Below are positions 1 through 8,185 of a DNA stretch of 64,000 bases, piece by piece (within the stretch, counting starts at the first letter, position 1; every line of letters begins with the position of its first letter). The stretch spans positions 372,001 to 436,000 of the forward strand of contig CAWADG010000004.1 in NCBI GenBank assembly GCA_963780815.1, written 5' to 3'. This DNA comes from VRUE01 sp963780815. GTDB taxonomy: Bacteria; Actinomycetota; Thermoleophilia; Solirubrobacterales; 70-9. The notes under the pieces were generated by a model that ran no database searches, had not been told where the DNA came from, and saw nothing but the letters and a program-made list of their open reading frames with translations. The position numbers and the translations under genes are program-made.

Positions 1-2287
1 CGTGGAAGACCGCGATCAGGACCGGCACCGCGAACTTCGGGTCGAACCTGAAGGCGACATAGCCGGTGATCAGCAGCAGCGAGAAGATGATCGCGAGCAG
101 GGCGCTCCGCGCCACCTGTTCGCCGAAGGTCGGGCCGACGCTGGTGCTCTGGAAGCTCCCGGCCTTGATCCCGAATGCCTGGTTGATATCGCTTCGCACC
201 GCCCCGACGCCCCCCGGTTCCAGCTCGCTCGCCTGGACCTGGAAACCGGTGCCAAATTGTTCGTCTTCGGTTTCCTGGACCTCGGCGTTAGCGAGGTTGT
301 GTTCCTCGAGGACTTCGCGCACTTCTTCGACCGAGGCGGATTGCTGAGGGGCGAAGTTCAGCCGCGTGCCCGATTCGAAGTCGATCCCGAGGTTGAGCTG
401 GTTGATGGCCAGCGAGAGGGCGCCGATGACGAGGATCGTCCCCGAGAGCGAGAAGAACCATTTGCTGGCGCCCATGAAGTTGAAATGCCACCGCACCCGC
501 TGGCTGCCGGCGGAGATCATCCGGCTGCTGTTCAGGAGGCGGCCTCGGCCGAAGACGCCGAGGAAGGCCTGGGTGAAGACGACCGCGGTGAACAGCGAGA
601 CGATCGTGCCGACGCCGAGCGTGAAGGCGAAGCCTTTGACGCCGGCTGTTGCGAGCACGAAGAGGATGAACGCGGTCAGCAGGGTGATCACGTTGGCGTC
701 GACGATCGTCGCGATCCCTTTGCGGTAGCCGACGCCGATCGCGGCGCTGATGCTGCGCCCTGCGCGCACCTCCTCCTTTATTCGCTCGAAGATGACGATG
801 TTCGCGTCGGCCGCGACCCCGATCGTCAGGATCAGCCCCGCGATCCCCGGCAGCGTCAGGGTGATCGGGATCAGTTTGATCAGGGCGAAGAAGAAGACCG
901 CGTAGACCGCGAGGCCGAGGGTGGCGACGACGCCGAGGAAGCGGTAGTAGATGATCAGGAAGAGGATCACCAGGAGGAGGCCGATCAGCCCCGCCTTCAG
1001 GCCCTGGTGCAGGGCCTGTTCCCCGAGGGTCGCCGAGACCTCGCTCTGGCTGATCAGCTTCAGGTTGATCGGCAGGGCGCCGATCTGGAGGAAGGTCGCG
1101 AGTTCCTGAGCGTCCTGGATGCTCGTGAAGCCACCCGAGATCTGGGCTCCCGTCCTGCCGTCGATCCCGTCCGGGTTTTCGGCGAAGTTGATGAAGGGCC
1201 GGGTCTTGACTTCGCTGTCGAGGACGACGGCGAAACGGCCGGAGAGCGCCTGGGCAGTTTCGGCCGTCACCGGGCCGATCGCGCGCGCCTGGCCGCGCAG
1301 CGCGATCCGGCGGGTCACTTCCTGAAACGCTTCGCGACCGCTGTCGGTGAAGTTGAAGACGACGTTCGGTTCGCCGTTCTGGCCGCGTTCCTGCTTCGGG
1401 TTGGTGATTTCCTTGCCCGAGAGGGCCGCTTCGTCGTGCAGGGCGAACCAGCCGGGTTCGGCTTCGGTGAGCACCGCGCCGGATTCGTCGGAGGGAAGTT
1501 CGGAAACGACGGTCGTGCCCGGCGCCACGGTGGCGATTATCGGGCAGCCCTTCTTCGCCTTTTCGCCCGGTTCCTGTTCCTGGCACTTATTGTTCTCGAC
1601 CCGCTTTTTGCCGGTCGCTGTGATGAAGAGGTCGGCTTTGGTGAACTCGGGCCCGGCGATCAGCTTGTGCTTTTCGTCAGGTGAGAACAGGTAGTAGCGA
1701 TTCCGACTGCTCGAGCATTTTTCGCATTCCGGTTCGGGTTCCTGTTCTTCCGCGAGTTTCACCGCCCCCCAGGCGCTCGGATAGGCGCCGGCGAAGATCA
1801 GCTGTTCGTTTTCCTGTTTGGTGATGGTGCGTCCGGCCGCTTCCCATTCCTTGTTCGCTTCGTTGATGGCCGAGTCGGGCGGTTTCTGGCCGGGGTTACC
1901 GCCGATCACCTTCTCGCGGCCGAGCAGGTTCGGTTCCCAGTCGTAGAAGTAGAGCTGGGCGGTGCTGCCGACGGTTTCGATCGCGCGCTGGGCGTTGGTG
2001 ACGTCGGGCAGGCTGACCGAGATCCCGTCGCTTCCGAGGCGGGCGACCTCGGGCTCGGAGACGCCGAGGCGGTCGATCCGCTCGCGGATGATTTCGATCG
2101 AGCGGTCGATGTCGCCGCCGCTCACTTCGGTCGTCTGGCCCGTGGGGGTCCCCTGATAGATCAATTCGACCCCGCCCTTGAGATCGAGGCCGAGCTTCGT
2201 TTCCTTGGTCGCGATCACGAGCCCCGATACGCTGACCAGGAGTACGACGAAGAGGAGGATGAAGAGGTTGCTGCGGCGCCTTGACAT
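1..2287 (-). CDS. secDF: SecDF fused protein-export membrane protein (3' end outside window)
   Basis: SecD and SecF use the proton motive force to help SecYEG complete preprotein translocation. The frame read from ATG 2287 stays open to position 1 (about 762 codons). The N-terminus is a membrane anchor followed by GLDLKGG, the SecD P1-head motif. A SecD membrane block follows (IGVAADANIVIFERI and AFTLGVGTIVSLF). The same frame then continues into a SecF half beginning near residue 600 (FNFMGASKWFF, GIDFESGTRLNF). SecD and SecF are therefore one polypeptide rather than the two separate genes common in actinobacteria. The SecF membrane domain lies beyond the window edge. The gene starts 5 nt after the PAS gene stop and ends the yebC-ruvCAB run. 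Seen: the motifs and the fused frame. Known: their role. Confidence 0.93.
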   Translation of the reverse strand, partial: MSRRRSNLFILLFVVLLVSVSGLVIATKETKLGLDLKGGVELIYQGTPTGQTTEVSGGDIDRSIEIIRERIDRLGVSEPEVARLGSDGISVSLPDVTNAQRAIETVGSTAQLYFYDWEPNLLGREKVIGGNPGQKPPDSAINEANKEWEAAGRTITKQENEQLIFAGAYPSAWGAVKLAEEQEPEPECEKCSSSRNRYYLFSPDEKHKLIAGPEFTKADLFITATGKKRVENNKCQEQEPGEKAKKGCPIIATVAPGTTVVSELPSDESGAVLTEAEPGWFALHDEAALSGKEITNPKQERGQNGEPNVVFNFTDSGREAFQEVTRRIALRGQARAIGPVTAETAQALSGRFAVVLDSEVKTRPFINFAENPDGIDGRTGAQISGGFTSIQDAQELATFLQIGALPINLKLISQSEVSATLGEQALHQGLKAGLIGLLLVILFLIIYYRFLGVVATLGLAVYAVFFFALIKLIPITLTLPGIAGLILTIGVAADANIVIFERIKEEVRAGRSISAAIGVGYRKGIATIVDANVITLLTAFILFVLATAGVKGFAFTLGVGTIVSLFTAVVFTQAFLGVFGRGRLLNSSRMISAGSQRVRWHFNFMGASKWFFSLSGTILVIGALSLAINQLNLGIDFESGTRLNFAPQQSASVEEVREVLEEHNLANAEVQETEDEQFGTGFQVQASELEPGGVGAVRSDINQAFGIKAGSFQSTSVGPTFGEQVARSALLAIIFSLLLITGYVAFRFDPKFAVPVLIAVFH

Positions 2288-2292
2288 CTGGC

Positions 2293-2781
2293 TCAGCTGT
2301 CGGGGGTGAGGACGAGCAGCAGCCCGCCGTCGTCATCGTAGGCGGGGAAGACGTCGGCGACGGCTTCGGCAGGTATGTCGCCCTCGGCCTTGACGGCCAC
2401 TTTCTTGCCGAGCGAGCGGACCCCCCACTCGAGCGAGGTCTCGATCGGGTCGGCGACGCCGTCCCCGTCGAGGTCGGCGGTCTTGCCGCCATCACCCGAC
2501 TGCAGCCATTGCAAACCGAGCACTTCCTTGACCGGGCGTCCGATCACGTCTTCGTCGGTCAGCCCGGTCAGCTCGAAGCTGCCGCGGCCGGCATCGATCA
2601 CCCGGGCCTCCCGGTCGCAGACGAAGAAGGCCGCGTTTGGCGCCGGGTAGTAGTCATCGAGCAGCTCGAACACGAATCCGAACCCGCATTTCGAGCAGCC
2701 CTTGGGACGGGTGCTGAAACCGGCCGTCCGGTCGGCGCTCAACTCCCTGTTCCCGCAGTTGGGGCAGATGAAGAACGGCAT
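2293..2781 (-). CDS. Zinc-ribbon plus PAS-like domain protein
   Basis: This 162-residue protein starts with a CPNC and CSKC pair (around residues 6-9 and 29-32), a rubredoxin-like zinc ribbon. A PAS-like segment follows from about residue 45 (FFVCDREARVIDAG, LTGLTDEDVIGRPV). There is no signal peptide, membrane helix or catalytic domain, so it is probably a cytoplasmic sensor or adaptor. It lies between ruvB (15 nt upstream) and secDF (5 nt downstream), the place where many actinobacteria carry yajC, and is surely cotranscribed with them. It has no YajC features. A GGGGGG stretch precedes the ATG. The target and ligand are unknown. Domain naming is from pattern recognition only. Confidence 0.8.
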   Translation of the reverse strand: MPFFICPNCGNRELSADRTAGFSTRPKGCSKCGFGFVFELLDDYYPAPNAAFFVCDREARVIDAGRGSFELTGLTDEDVIGRPVKEVLGLQWLQSGDGGKTADLDGDGVADPIETSLEWGVRSLGKKVAVKAEGDIPAEAVADVFPAYDDDGGLLLVLTPDS

Positions 2782-2796
2782 CCCCCCACAGGCTAC

Positions 2797-3919
2797 TCAG
2801 AACAGGCTTTTTGCTCCTTCGGGGGCCGGCAGCCCGAGGTGCTCGTAGGCCCGCTCGGTGAGGACGCGGCCGCGGGGTGTCCGCTTCAGGAGGCCCTGCT
2901 GGAGCAGGTAGGGCTCGAGCACGTCCTCGATCGTGTCCTGCTCCTCGCCGATCGCCACCGCAAGCGTCGACAGCCCGACCGGGCCGCCGGCGAACTTCTC
3001 GGCGACGGTCGTGAGCAGGCCGCGGTCGGCGCGATCGAGGCCGCCGGCGTCGACCTCGAGCATCTCCAGCGCGGCGACGGCGACGCCGGTGTCGATCGTT
3101 CCCTCCCCCTTCACCTGGGCGAAGTCCCGGACCCGTTTCAGAAGCCGGTTCGCGACCCGTGGCGTTCCGCGCGAGCGGGCCGCGATCGTCGCCGCGGCCT
3201 CGGCGTCGATCGCGACGTCGAGGATCAGCGCCGAGCGCTCGACGATCTCGGCGAGGTGCGCGGCGTTGTAGTGCTCGAGCCGGTGGCAGACGCCGAAGCG
3301 GTCGCGCAGCGGGGTGGTCAACAGGCCCGAGCGGGTCGTCGCCCCGATCAGGGTGAAGGGCGGCAGCGGCAGCGTCACCGTGCGGGCCCCGGCGCCCTGG
3401 CCGAGGACGACCGGGAGCTCGTGGTCCTCCATCGCCGGGTAGAGCGTCTCCTCGACCGCCCGGCCGAGCCTGTGAATCTCGTCGATGAAGAAGACGCTGC
3501 CGGGCTCGAGGGCGGTCAGGAACGAGGCGACGTCCCCCTTTCGCTCCAGCGCGGGGCCTGCCGTCTGCACCAGCGGCACCCCCATCTCAGCGGCGACGAT
3601 GTGGGCCAGCGACGTCTTGCCGAGGCCAGGCGGGCCGGCAAGGAGGACGTGGTCGAGGGGCTCGCTGCGGCGGCTCGCGGCCTCGATGAAGATCGCGAGC
3701 TGCTCGGTGACCTGCGCCTGGTTGACGAAATCCGAAAGGGTCGGGGGACGCAGCGAGCGGTCGAGCTCCTCGTCGGGGACATCGGCCCGGGCGTCGTGGA
3801 TTCTGATTTGAGGCGCCGCCTCCTCCGCTCCCGCGCGGGCACGCTCATCACCACCGGATATCTCGCGCCCGCGCTCCCGCGTCCGGGGGCGGGCTCTCTG
3901 AGCCGCCTGCGTCGCTCAT
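2797..3919 (-). CDS. ruvB: RuvB Holliday junction branch-migration ATPase, 5' end apparently frameshifted
   Basis: RuvB is the AAA+ motor that drives branch migration with RuvA. The main frame shows Walker A (GPPGLGKTSLAH), Walker B (FFIDEIHRL), sensor 1 (GATTRSGLL), the arginine-finger region (PLRDRFG) and the C-terminal winged helix (TPRGRVLTERAYEHLG). That frame has no ATG, GTG or TTG upstream of Walker A back to the ruvA stop. An ATG at 3919 overlaps the ruvA stop as ATGA, the same coupling used by ruvC-ruvA, but it opens a frame that ends after 23 codons. Removing one base, for example from the G5 run at 3885-3889, joins the two frames and gives a normal acidic N-terminus. I therefore place the start at 3919 and infer a one-base insertion or sequence error. 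Confidence 0.85.
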
Positions 3920-4506
3920 GCCGCCCTGCCCGCGCCGGCCCTGCGCAGCGCGGTGGCGATCAGTTCCTCGGCGTCGCCGCTCTCGATCCCGTCGAGCAGC
4001 TGCTCGGCTTCGAGCGGCGCGTAGCCGAGGTTGACGAGGCCGTCGCGGGCGAGCGAGCGATCGTCGGCGGCCTCGCCGCCGACGGCGATCTCCTCCTCGA
4101 GCTCGCCCGCGACCTTCTCGCGGAGCTCGACGATGATCCGTTCCGCCGTTCGCTTGCCGATCCCGGGGACCGCCTGGAAGCGCTTTGCGTCGCCGGCGGC
4201 GATCGCGCGCAGCAGCTCCCGCGCAGGACCCCCGGACAGCGCCGCGATCGCGACTTTCGGCCCGACCCCGCTGACCGAGACCAGCTGCCCGAACAGCTCC
4301 CGCTCCTCCTCGGAGGCGAAGCCGTAGAGCGCGAGGGCGTCGTCGCGCGGGATCAGCTGGGTGTGGAGGAAGGCTTCGCGGCCGGTCGCGGGCACTGCCT
4401 TAAGCGTCTCGGCGGAGACCGTCAGCAGGTAGCCGACGCCGCCGGCCTCGATCACGACGTGATCGGGCCGCCGTACCAGGACCTCTCCACGGACCGCGGC
4501 GATCAT
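3916..4506 (-). CDS. ruvA: RuvA Holliday junction DNA-binding subunit
   Basis: RuvA tetramers bind four-way junctions and load RuvB. The 196-residue product matches the family length. It has an N-terminal OB fold (MIAAVRGEV, GVGYLLTV), two helix-hairpin-helix motifs (VSGVGPKVAIAAL; VPGIGKRTAERIIVEL) and a C-terminal domain III (LVNLGYAPLEAEQLL) that contacts RuvB. ATG 4506 overlaps the ruvC stop by four bases (ATGA), and its own stop overlaps the ATG at 3919, so the three ruv genes are translationally coupled. A longer upstream frame exists but runs inside ruvC and is not used here. Confidence 0.95.
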   Translation of the reverse strand: MIAAVRGEVLVRRPDHVVIEAGGVGYLLTVSAETLKAVPATGREAFLHTQLIPRDDALALYGFASEEERELFGQLVSVSGVGPKVAIAALSGGPARELLRAIAAGDAKRFQAVPGIGKRTAERIIVELREKVAGELEEEIAVGGEAADDRSLARDGLVNLGYAPLEAEQLLDGIESGDAEELIATALRRAGAGRAA

Positions 4507-5018
4507 CCGCCCACCCGCGCGGTGGCCGCCTCGACCGCGGCGCGGCGACCGGCGCCGGCGCCGTGGCAGATCGCGACCGCGAGCGCGTCGGAGGCATGGT
4601 CCGAGGCCGGCGGCTCGGGCAGCCCGAGCAGCGTGCCGACCATTCGCTGCACCTGTGTCTTGCCCGCCGACCCGCTGCCGCAGACCGCCATCTTGATCGC
4701 CTGCGGCGTGTAGGCGGAGCATGCGATGCCGCGCTGGGCCGCGGCGAGCATCGCGACCCCGCTCGCCTGCCCGACCGCCATCGCCGATCTCACGTTCTTG
4801 CCGAAGTAGAGGTCCTCGATCGCGAACGCGGTCGGCTCGTGCCACTCGATCAGCTTCGCGAGCTCGGCGTGGATGTGCTCGAGGCGACGCTCGATCGGCT
4901 GTTCGGCCGAAGTCTCGACGACACCCGCGTCGAGCGCGCTCATCCGATTTCCCTCGACGCGGACGAAGCCGAACCCGAGGTTGGCTGCGCCGGGGTCGAC
5001 CCCGATCACGACTTGCAT
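4503..5018 (-). CDS. ruvC: RuvC Holliday junction resolvase
   Basis: RuvC nicks Holliday junctions symmetrically. The product is 171 residues, normal for the family. The four acidic catalytic residues fit D8 (GVDPG), E68 (AIED), D140 and D144 (SDHASDALA). The substrate-contact segment YFGKNVRSAMAVGQA is present. It lies 79 nt downstream of yebC and overlaps ruvA by four bases. The yebC-ruvC gap carries a 23-nt stretch nearly identical to one inside the ruvB 5' region. Confidence 0.95.
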   Translation of the reverse strand: MQVVIGVDPGAANLGFGFVRVEGNRMSALDAGVVETSAEQPIERRLEHIHAELAKLIEWHEPTAFAIEDLYFGKNVRSAMAVGQASGVAMLAAAQRGIACSAYTPQAIKMAVCGSGSAGKTQVQRMVGTLLGLPEPPASDHASDALAVAICHGAGAGRRAAVEAATARVGG

Positions 5019-5097
5019 GGGACCTGATTCTGGGAAGAGCCTCGGATGCCTTTATCAGGCGCCGCCTCCTCTGCTCCCGGACCCGGCTTGGCCGTGC

Positions 5098-5847
5098 TTA
5101 TGCGGCGAGCTGCTCGAGGACGCTCTCGGGGATGTCGAAGTTGGCGTGGACGCTGTCGACGTCGTCATGGTCTTCCAGCGCCTCGATCAGTCCCAGAAGC
5201 GATTTGGCGTCGTTTCCCTTGACCTCGACGGTGTTCTTCGGCTCCATCGCGATGTCGGCGGACTCGAGCTCGACCCCGGCGGACTCGAGCGCCTCGCGCA
5301 CGGTCGCCAGGTCGGCCGGCTCGGAGAGGACCCGCAGCAGGTCTCCCTCGTCGCGGACGTCCTCGGCGCCGGCGTCGATCGCCGGCATCAGGTCGTCCTC
5401 GCCGTAGCGGCCGCCGTCGACCGCGATCACCCCGCGTTTCTCGAAGATCCAGGCGACCGAGCCGGGCTCGCCGAGGCTGCCGTTGTGCTTGTTGAAGGCA
5501 AAGCGGACGTCGGCGCTGGTGCGGTTGCGGTTGTCGGTCAGCGCCTCGACCAGGATCGCGGCACCGCCGGGGCCGTATCCCTCGAAGATGACGTGCTCGA
5601 TCGCGGTGGCGTCGGCGCCCGCTCCCGTCCCCCGGTCGATCGCCCGTTGGATGTTGTCCTTGGGCATCGAGGCGTCGCGGGCCTTCTGGATCGCGGTCGC
5701 GAGCGCCGGGTTCCCATCGGGGTCGCCGCCGCCATCGCGGGCCGCGACTGTGATCGCGCGGGCCAGCTTCGTGAAGATCTTTCCGCGTTTGGCGTCTGTT
5801 GCGGCCTTCTTGTGTTTGATCGAAGACCATTTGGAGTGCCCGGACAT
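5098..5847 (-). CDS. yebC: YebC/TACO1-family protein
   Basis: This 249-residue protein carries the family signature from its first residues (MSGHSKWSSIKHKK) and the conserved GYGPGGAAILVE segment. Members were long called transcriptional regulators; work on YebC and TACO1 also supports a role in translation of difficult (for example proline-rich) stretches. It is the first gene of the minus-strand yebC-ruvCAB-PAS-secDF series. A TAGAAT box 6 nt upstream of the ATG and no Shine-Dalgarno sequence suggest a leaderless mRNA. The position beside ruvC is typical of actinobacteria. Confidence 0.95.
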   Translation of the reverse strand: MSGHSKWSSIKHKKAATDAKRGKIFTKLARAITVAARDGGGDPDGNPALATAIQKARDASMPKDNIQRAIDRGTGAGADATAIEHVIFEGYGPGGAAILVEALTDNRNRTSADVRFAFNKHNGSLGEPGSVAWIFEKRGVIAVDGGRYGEDDLMPAIDAGAEDVRDEGDLLRVLSEPADLATVREALESAGVELESADIAMEPKNTVEVKGNDAKSLLGLIEALEDHDDVDSVHANFDIPESVLEQLAA

Positions 5848-5852
5848 GCGCC

Positions 5853-5859
5853 TATTCTA
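5853..5859. promoter_or_regulatory. Candidate shared -10 box for divergent yebC and the 5869 gene
   Basis: TATTCTA reads TAGAAT on the minus strand, ending 6 nt before the yebC ATG, and TATTCT on the plus strand, 10 nt before the plus-strand ATG. Only 21 nt separate the two start codons, so one near-symmetric -10 could serve both directions. No convincing -35 is visible. Confidence 0.4.
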
Positions 5860-5868
5860 TGGAGCGGG

Positions 5869-6315
5869 ATGTCCTCGGAAACGGTCACCCACCCTCAGCA
5901 CGTCAGCGCGGCCCAGGGAATCGCGGGCAGCGTGGTCTTCATCGCGATGCTGGTCGCGGCGCTTGGGCTGTGGACGGCGATCCCGGTGGGCTGGATCTGG
6001 ATCGGCTCGAAGGTCTCCGAGACCCAGTTCCCGGCCGAGGGCCCCTACGCCGTCGTCGCGATCGGGATTCTCTTCACCACCCTCGCCGACGCCTGGCTGA
6101 TCGGCAAGATGAACGAGCTCTACGTGCGGATCACCGGCACCAACCGGCTGTCGCCGATGCGCCCGAGCTGGCTCAAGAGCATGCGCGACACCGAGGCGCC
6201 GATCGGCACCACGACCGTCGTCGAGGCGACGATGATGGGCTCCGTCCTCCTCGCCGTCGCGGTCTTCATCGGCTGGTTCTTCCTCCTCGCCGGATCGCCG
6301 ATCCCGAACCGGTAG
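5869..6315 (+). CDS. Small integral membrane protein of unknown function
   Basis: The product is 148 residues with about three hydrophobic segments: residues 20-44 (VVFIAMLVAALGLWTAIPVG), 60-80 (VVAIGILFTTLADAWLIG) and 120-143 (SVLLAVAVFIGWFFLLAG). The polar loop between the second and third includes RPSWLKSMRDTE. No enzyme motif is seen. ATG 5869 follows GGAGCGGG, an adequate ribosome-binding site. A longer frame upstream is antisense to yebC and is ignored. The gene is divergent from yebC and convergent with the aminopeptidase, with a long hairpin between them. Confidence 0.75.
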   Translation: MSSETVTHPQHVSAAQGIAGSVVFIAMLVAALGLWTAIPVGWIWIGSKVSETQFPAEGPYAVVAIGILFTTLADAWLIGKMNELYVRITGTNRLSPMRPSWLKSMRDTEAPIGTTTVVEATMMGSVLLAVAVFIGWFFLLAGSPIPNR

Positions 6316-6332
6316 CCCAGGAGTAGGGCCGC

Positions 6333-6371
6333 GAATCAATTTGACCCGGAAATGGAGGGTCAAGTTGATTC
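6333..6371. terminator. Long inverted repeat between convergent genes
   Basis: A 15-nt left arm (GAATCAATTTGACCC, 6333-6347) and right arm (6357-6371) pair with one mismatch around a 9-nt loop. The sequence is AT-richer than its surroundings. It sits between convergent genes with no T-run, so it may act as a bidirectional terminator or be a small palindromic element. Confidence 0.45.
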
Positions 6372-6494
6372 ACGGCGGATCCACCCGCGGCGGAGCTGGC
6401 GCCAGACCCCGCTCGTCGCCGACGCGGGAGGACACGGCCATCCATATCTGATTCCATTGGCCGTGCCCGAGAGCAGAGCAAACGAGCGGAATAA

Positions 6495-7598
6495 CTACTT
6501 CACAAACTTGCCGTCTATTTGGAAGTCCTCGCCGTCGACGATGAGCTTGCCGCCGAGGCGGAGGTCGCAGACCAGGTCGGTGTGGACGGCGGACTCGTTG
6601 ACGCCGCCCGACTCGGGATAGCTCTTGCCGACGGCCATATGGACGGTGCCGCCGATCTTCTCGTCGAGCAGGACCTCGCGGGTGCCGCGGTCGATCGCGT
6701 AGTTGGTGCCGATCCCGAGCTCGCCGAGGCGGCGGGCGCCGTCGTCAGTGTCGAGCAGGTTGATCAGGTACTCCTCCCCACGCTCGGCGCTCGCGTCCAC
6801 CACCTTGCCCGACTCGAACCTGAGGTGGACGCCGGCAACCTCGCGGCCGCCGATCGTAGCCGGGAGGTGAAACGTCACCTCGCCCTCGACCGAGTCCTCA
6901 ACCGGTCCGGTGAAGAACTCGCCGTCGGGCATGTTGTGCTCGCCGTCGCAGGGGATGAAGGTCCGGCCGGCGATGCCGAGCTTGATGTCGGTGCCGGGGG
7001 CGAGGACGCGGACCTCCTCGTGGCCCTGGATCACCTCGGCCAGCCGCTTGGTCTCGGCCGAGGCGCTCTCCCAGGCGGTCAGCGGGTCGCCGTCATCGGC
7101 CAGACAGGCGCCGTAGTAGAAGTCCTCGTAATCGACGAGGCTCATCTCCGCCTCCGCCGCGTAGGCGTTGGTCGGGAACAGCGTGTAGACCCAGCGGAAC
7201 TCGCCGCTCGCACTCCGTTCCATCGCCCGCGAGAGGAGCTCGCCGGTGGCAGCCTGGCGCTTGGTCTGGCGCTCGGGAGGGATCGCCGAGAGCTCGCGCG
7301 TGTTGGTCGATGCGCCGACCGCGATGCGGACGTCGGCGTTCTCGAGCACCCACCGCGAGACCGGTGAGATCCACTCGAGCTGGGCATCGCTCGAGTGCCT
7401 GAAGTAGGCGGCCGATTGTCCCTCGAGGGCGACGTTCAGCATCGGATGGGCCCCTGCCTTCAGCACCTCCTCGTAGACGGCCAAGAGCAGCGGCTCGGCG
7501 GCCGAGTCGCCGTCGATCGCGACCACCTCTCCCTCCTTCACCCTCGTCGAGTAGCCGACCAGGATCTTCGCCAGGCGTTCAGCCCTCGGGTCTCTCAC
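6495..7598 (-). CDS. M29-family (AmpS-like) metallo-aminopeptidase
   Basis: This 367-residue protein resembles thermophilic M29 aminopeptidases, cytoplasmic dizinc or dicobalt exopeptidases. Recognisable parts are the N-terminal domain (AKILVGYSTRVKEGEVV), the central ligand region GEHNMPDGEFFTGP, the internal GTNYAIDRGTREVLLDEKIGGTVHMA segment read in parts, and the C-terminal AVHTDLVCDL, where His and Asp act as metal ligands. Start GTG 7598 overlaps the pdxT stop as GTGA, so it is translated with the B6 genes. A functional tie to PLP synthesis is not obvious. Confidence 0.88.
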   Translation of the reverse strand: MRDPRAERLAKILVGYSTRVKEGEVVAIDGDSAAEPLLLAVYEEVLKAGAHPMLNVALEGQSAAYFRHSSDAQLEWISPVSRWVLENADVRIAVGASTNTRELSAIPPERQTKRQAATGELLSRAMERSASGEFRWVYTLFPTNAYAAEAEMSLVDYEDFYYGACLADDGDPLTAWESASAETKRLAEVIQGHEEVRVLAPGTDIKLGIAGRTFIPCDGEHNMPDGEFFTGPVEDSVEGEVTFHLPATIGGREVAGVHLRFESGKVVDASAERGEEYLINLLDTDDGARRLGELGIGTNYAIDRGTREVLLDEKIGGTVHMAVGKSYPESGGVNESAVHTDLVCDLRLGGKLIVDGEDFQIDGKFVK

Positions 7599-8185
7599 CT
7601 CGTTGCCCCCTCTCCCACGCGCTTGCGCGCTTCGGTTGTGATCGCCATGAACAGCGCGTGCAGGCGGGGGTCGTCGGTCAGCTCGGGATGGAACGCCGTC
7701 GCGAGAACGCGTCCCTCGCGAATCGCGACCGGGTGTCCCTCGTACTCGGCGAGGACGTCGACGCCGGAACCGATGCGCTCGACCCAGGGCGCCCGGATGA
7801 ATATCGCTCGCAGCGGGTCCTCGCCGATCCCCTCGACCGCGAGGTCGGCCTCGAAGCTCTGCAACTGCCGCCCGAAGGCGTTGCGGCGCGCGGTCGCGTC
7901 GATCAGCCCGAGGTGGGCGTCGTCGCAGACGATCAGGCCGGCGCAGGTCCCGAACACCGCGAGGCCGTTCCGGTGGGCGGCTCGGATCGGCTCCTCGAGG
8001 TCCGCAACCCGCATCCCCTTGACGATCGTCGTGCTCTCGCCGCCGGGGATGGCGAGGCCGTCGAGGTCCTCGAGCTCGGCGGCGACGCGAACCTCACGAG
8101 CGTCGGCCCCGAGGCCGCGCAGCATCCGGATGTGGGCTTCGAAGCCTCCCTGGATCGCGAGGACGCCGATCCTGAGCTCAGGCAC
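7595..8185 (-). CDS. pdxT: PdxT glutaminase subunit of PLP synthase
   Basis: PdxT hydrolyses glutamine and passes ammonia to PdxS for the DXP-independent synthesis of pyridoxal 5'-phosphate. The 196-residue product shows the class I amidotransferase triad: the nucleophile in GTCAGLIV and the His-Glu pair in FHPELT. It also has the N-terminal IGVLAIQGGFEAH and the IPGGESTT loop. I chose GTG 8185 because it gives the canonical PELRIGVLAIQG N-terminus; it overlaps the pdxS 3' end by 8 nt. Upstream in-frame codons lie inside pdxS. Confidence 0.93.
   Translation of the reverse strand: MPELRIGVLAIQGGFEAHIRMLRGLGADAREVRVAAELEDLDGLAIPGGESTTIVKGMRVADLEEPIRAAHRNGLAVFGTCAGLIVCDDAHLGLIDATARRNAFGRQLQSFEADLAVEGIGEDPLRAIFIRAPWVERIGSGVDVLAEYEGHPVAIREGRVLATAFHPELTDDPRLHALFMAITTEARKRVGEGATR

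Noticed and set aside
2..1684. 560-codon plus-strand frame
   Set aside because: It is antisense to secDF. Its product is a charged low-complexity sequence without domains, while the minus strand encodes clear SecD and SecF motifs in one frame.
3916..3918. Programmed TGA readthrough producing a RuvA-RuvB fusion
   Set aside because: ruvA and the ruvB main frame share phase across a single TGA, but RuvA and RuvB act as separate oligomers. An ATGA-coupled start with a one-base break explains the data more simply.
2281..5027. Long plus-strand frames over the ruv genes
   Set aside because: They are mirror frames of GC-rich ruvA, ruvB, ruvC and the PAS gene. The minus-strand products carry catalytic motifs.
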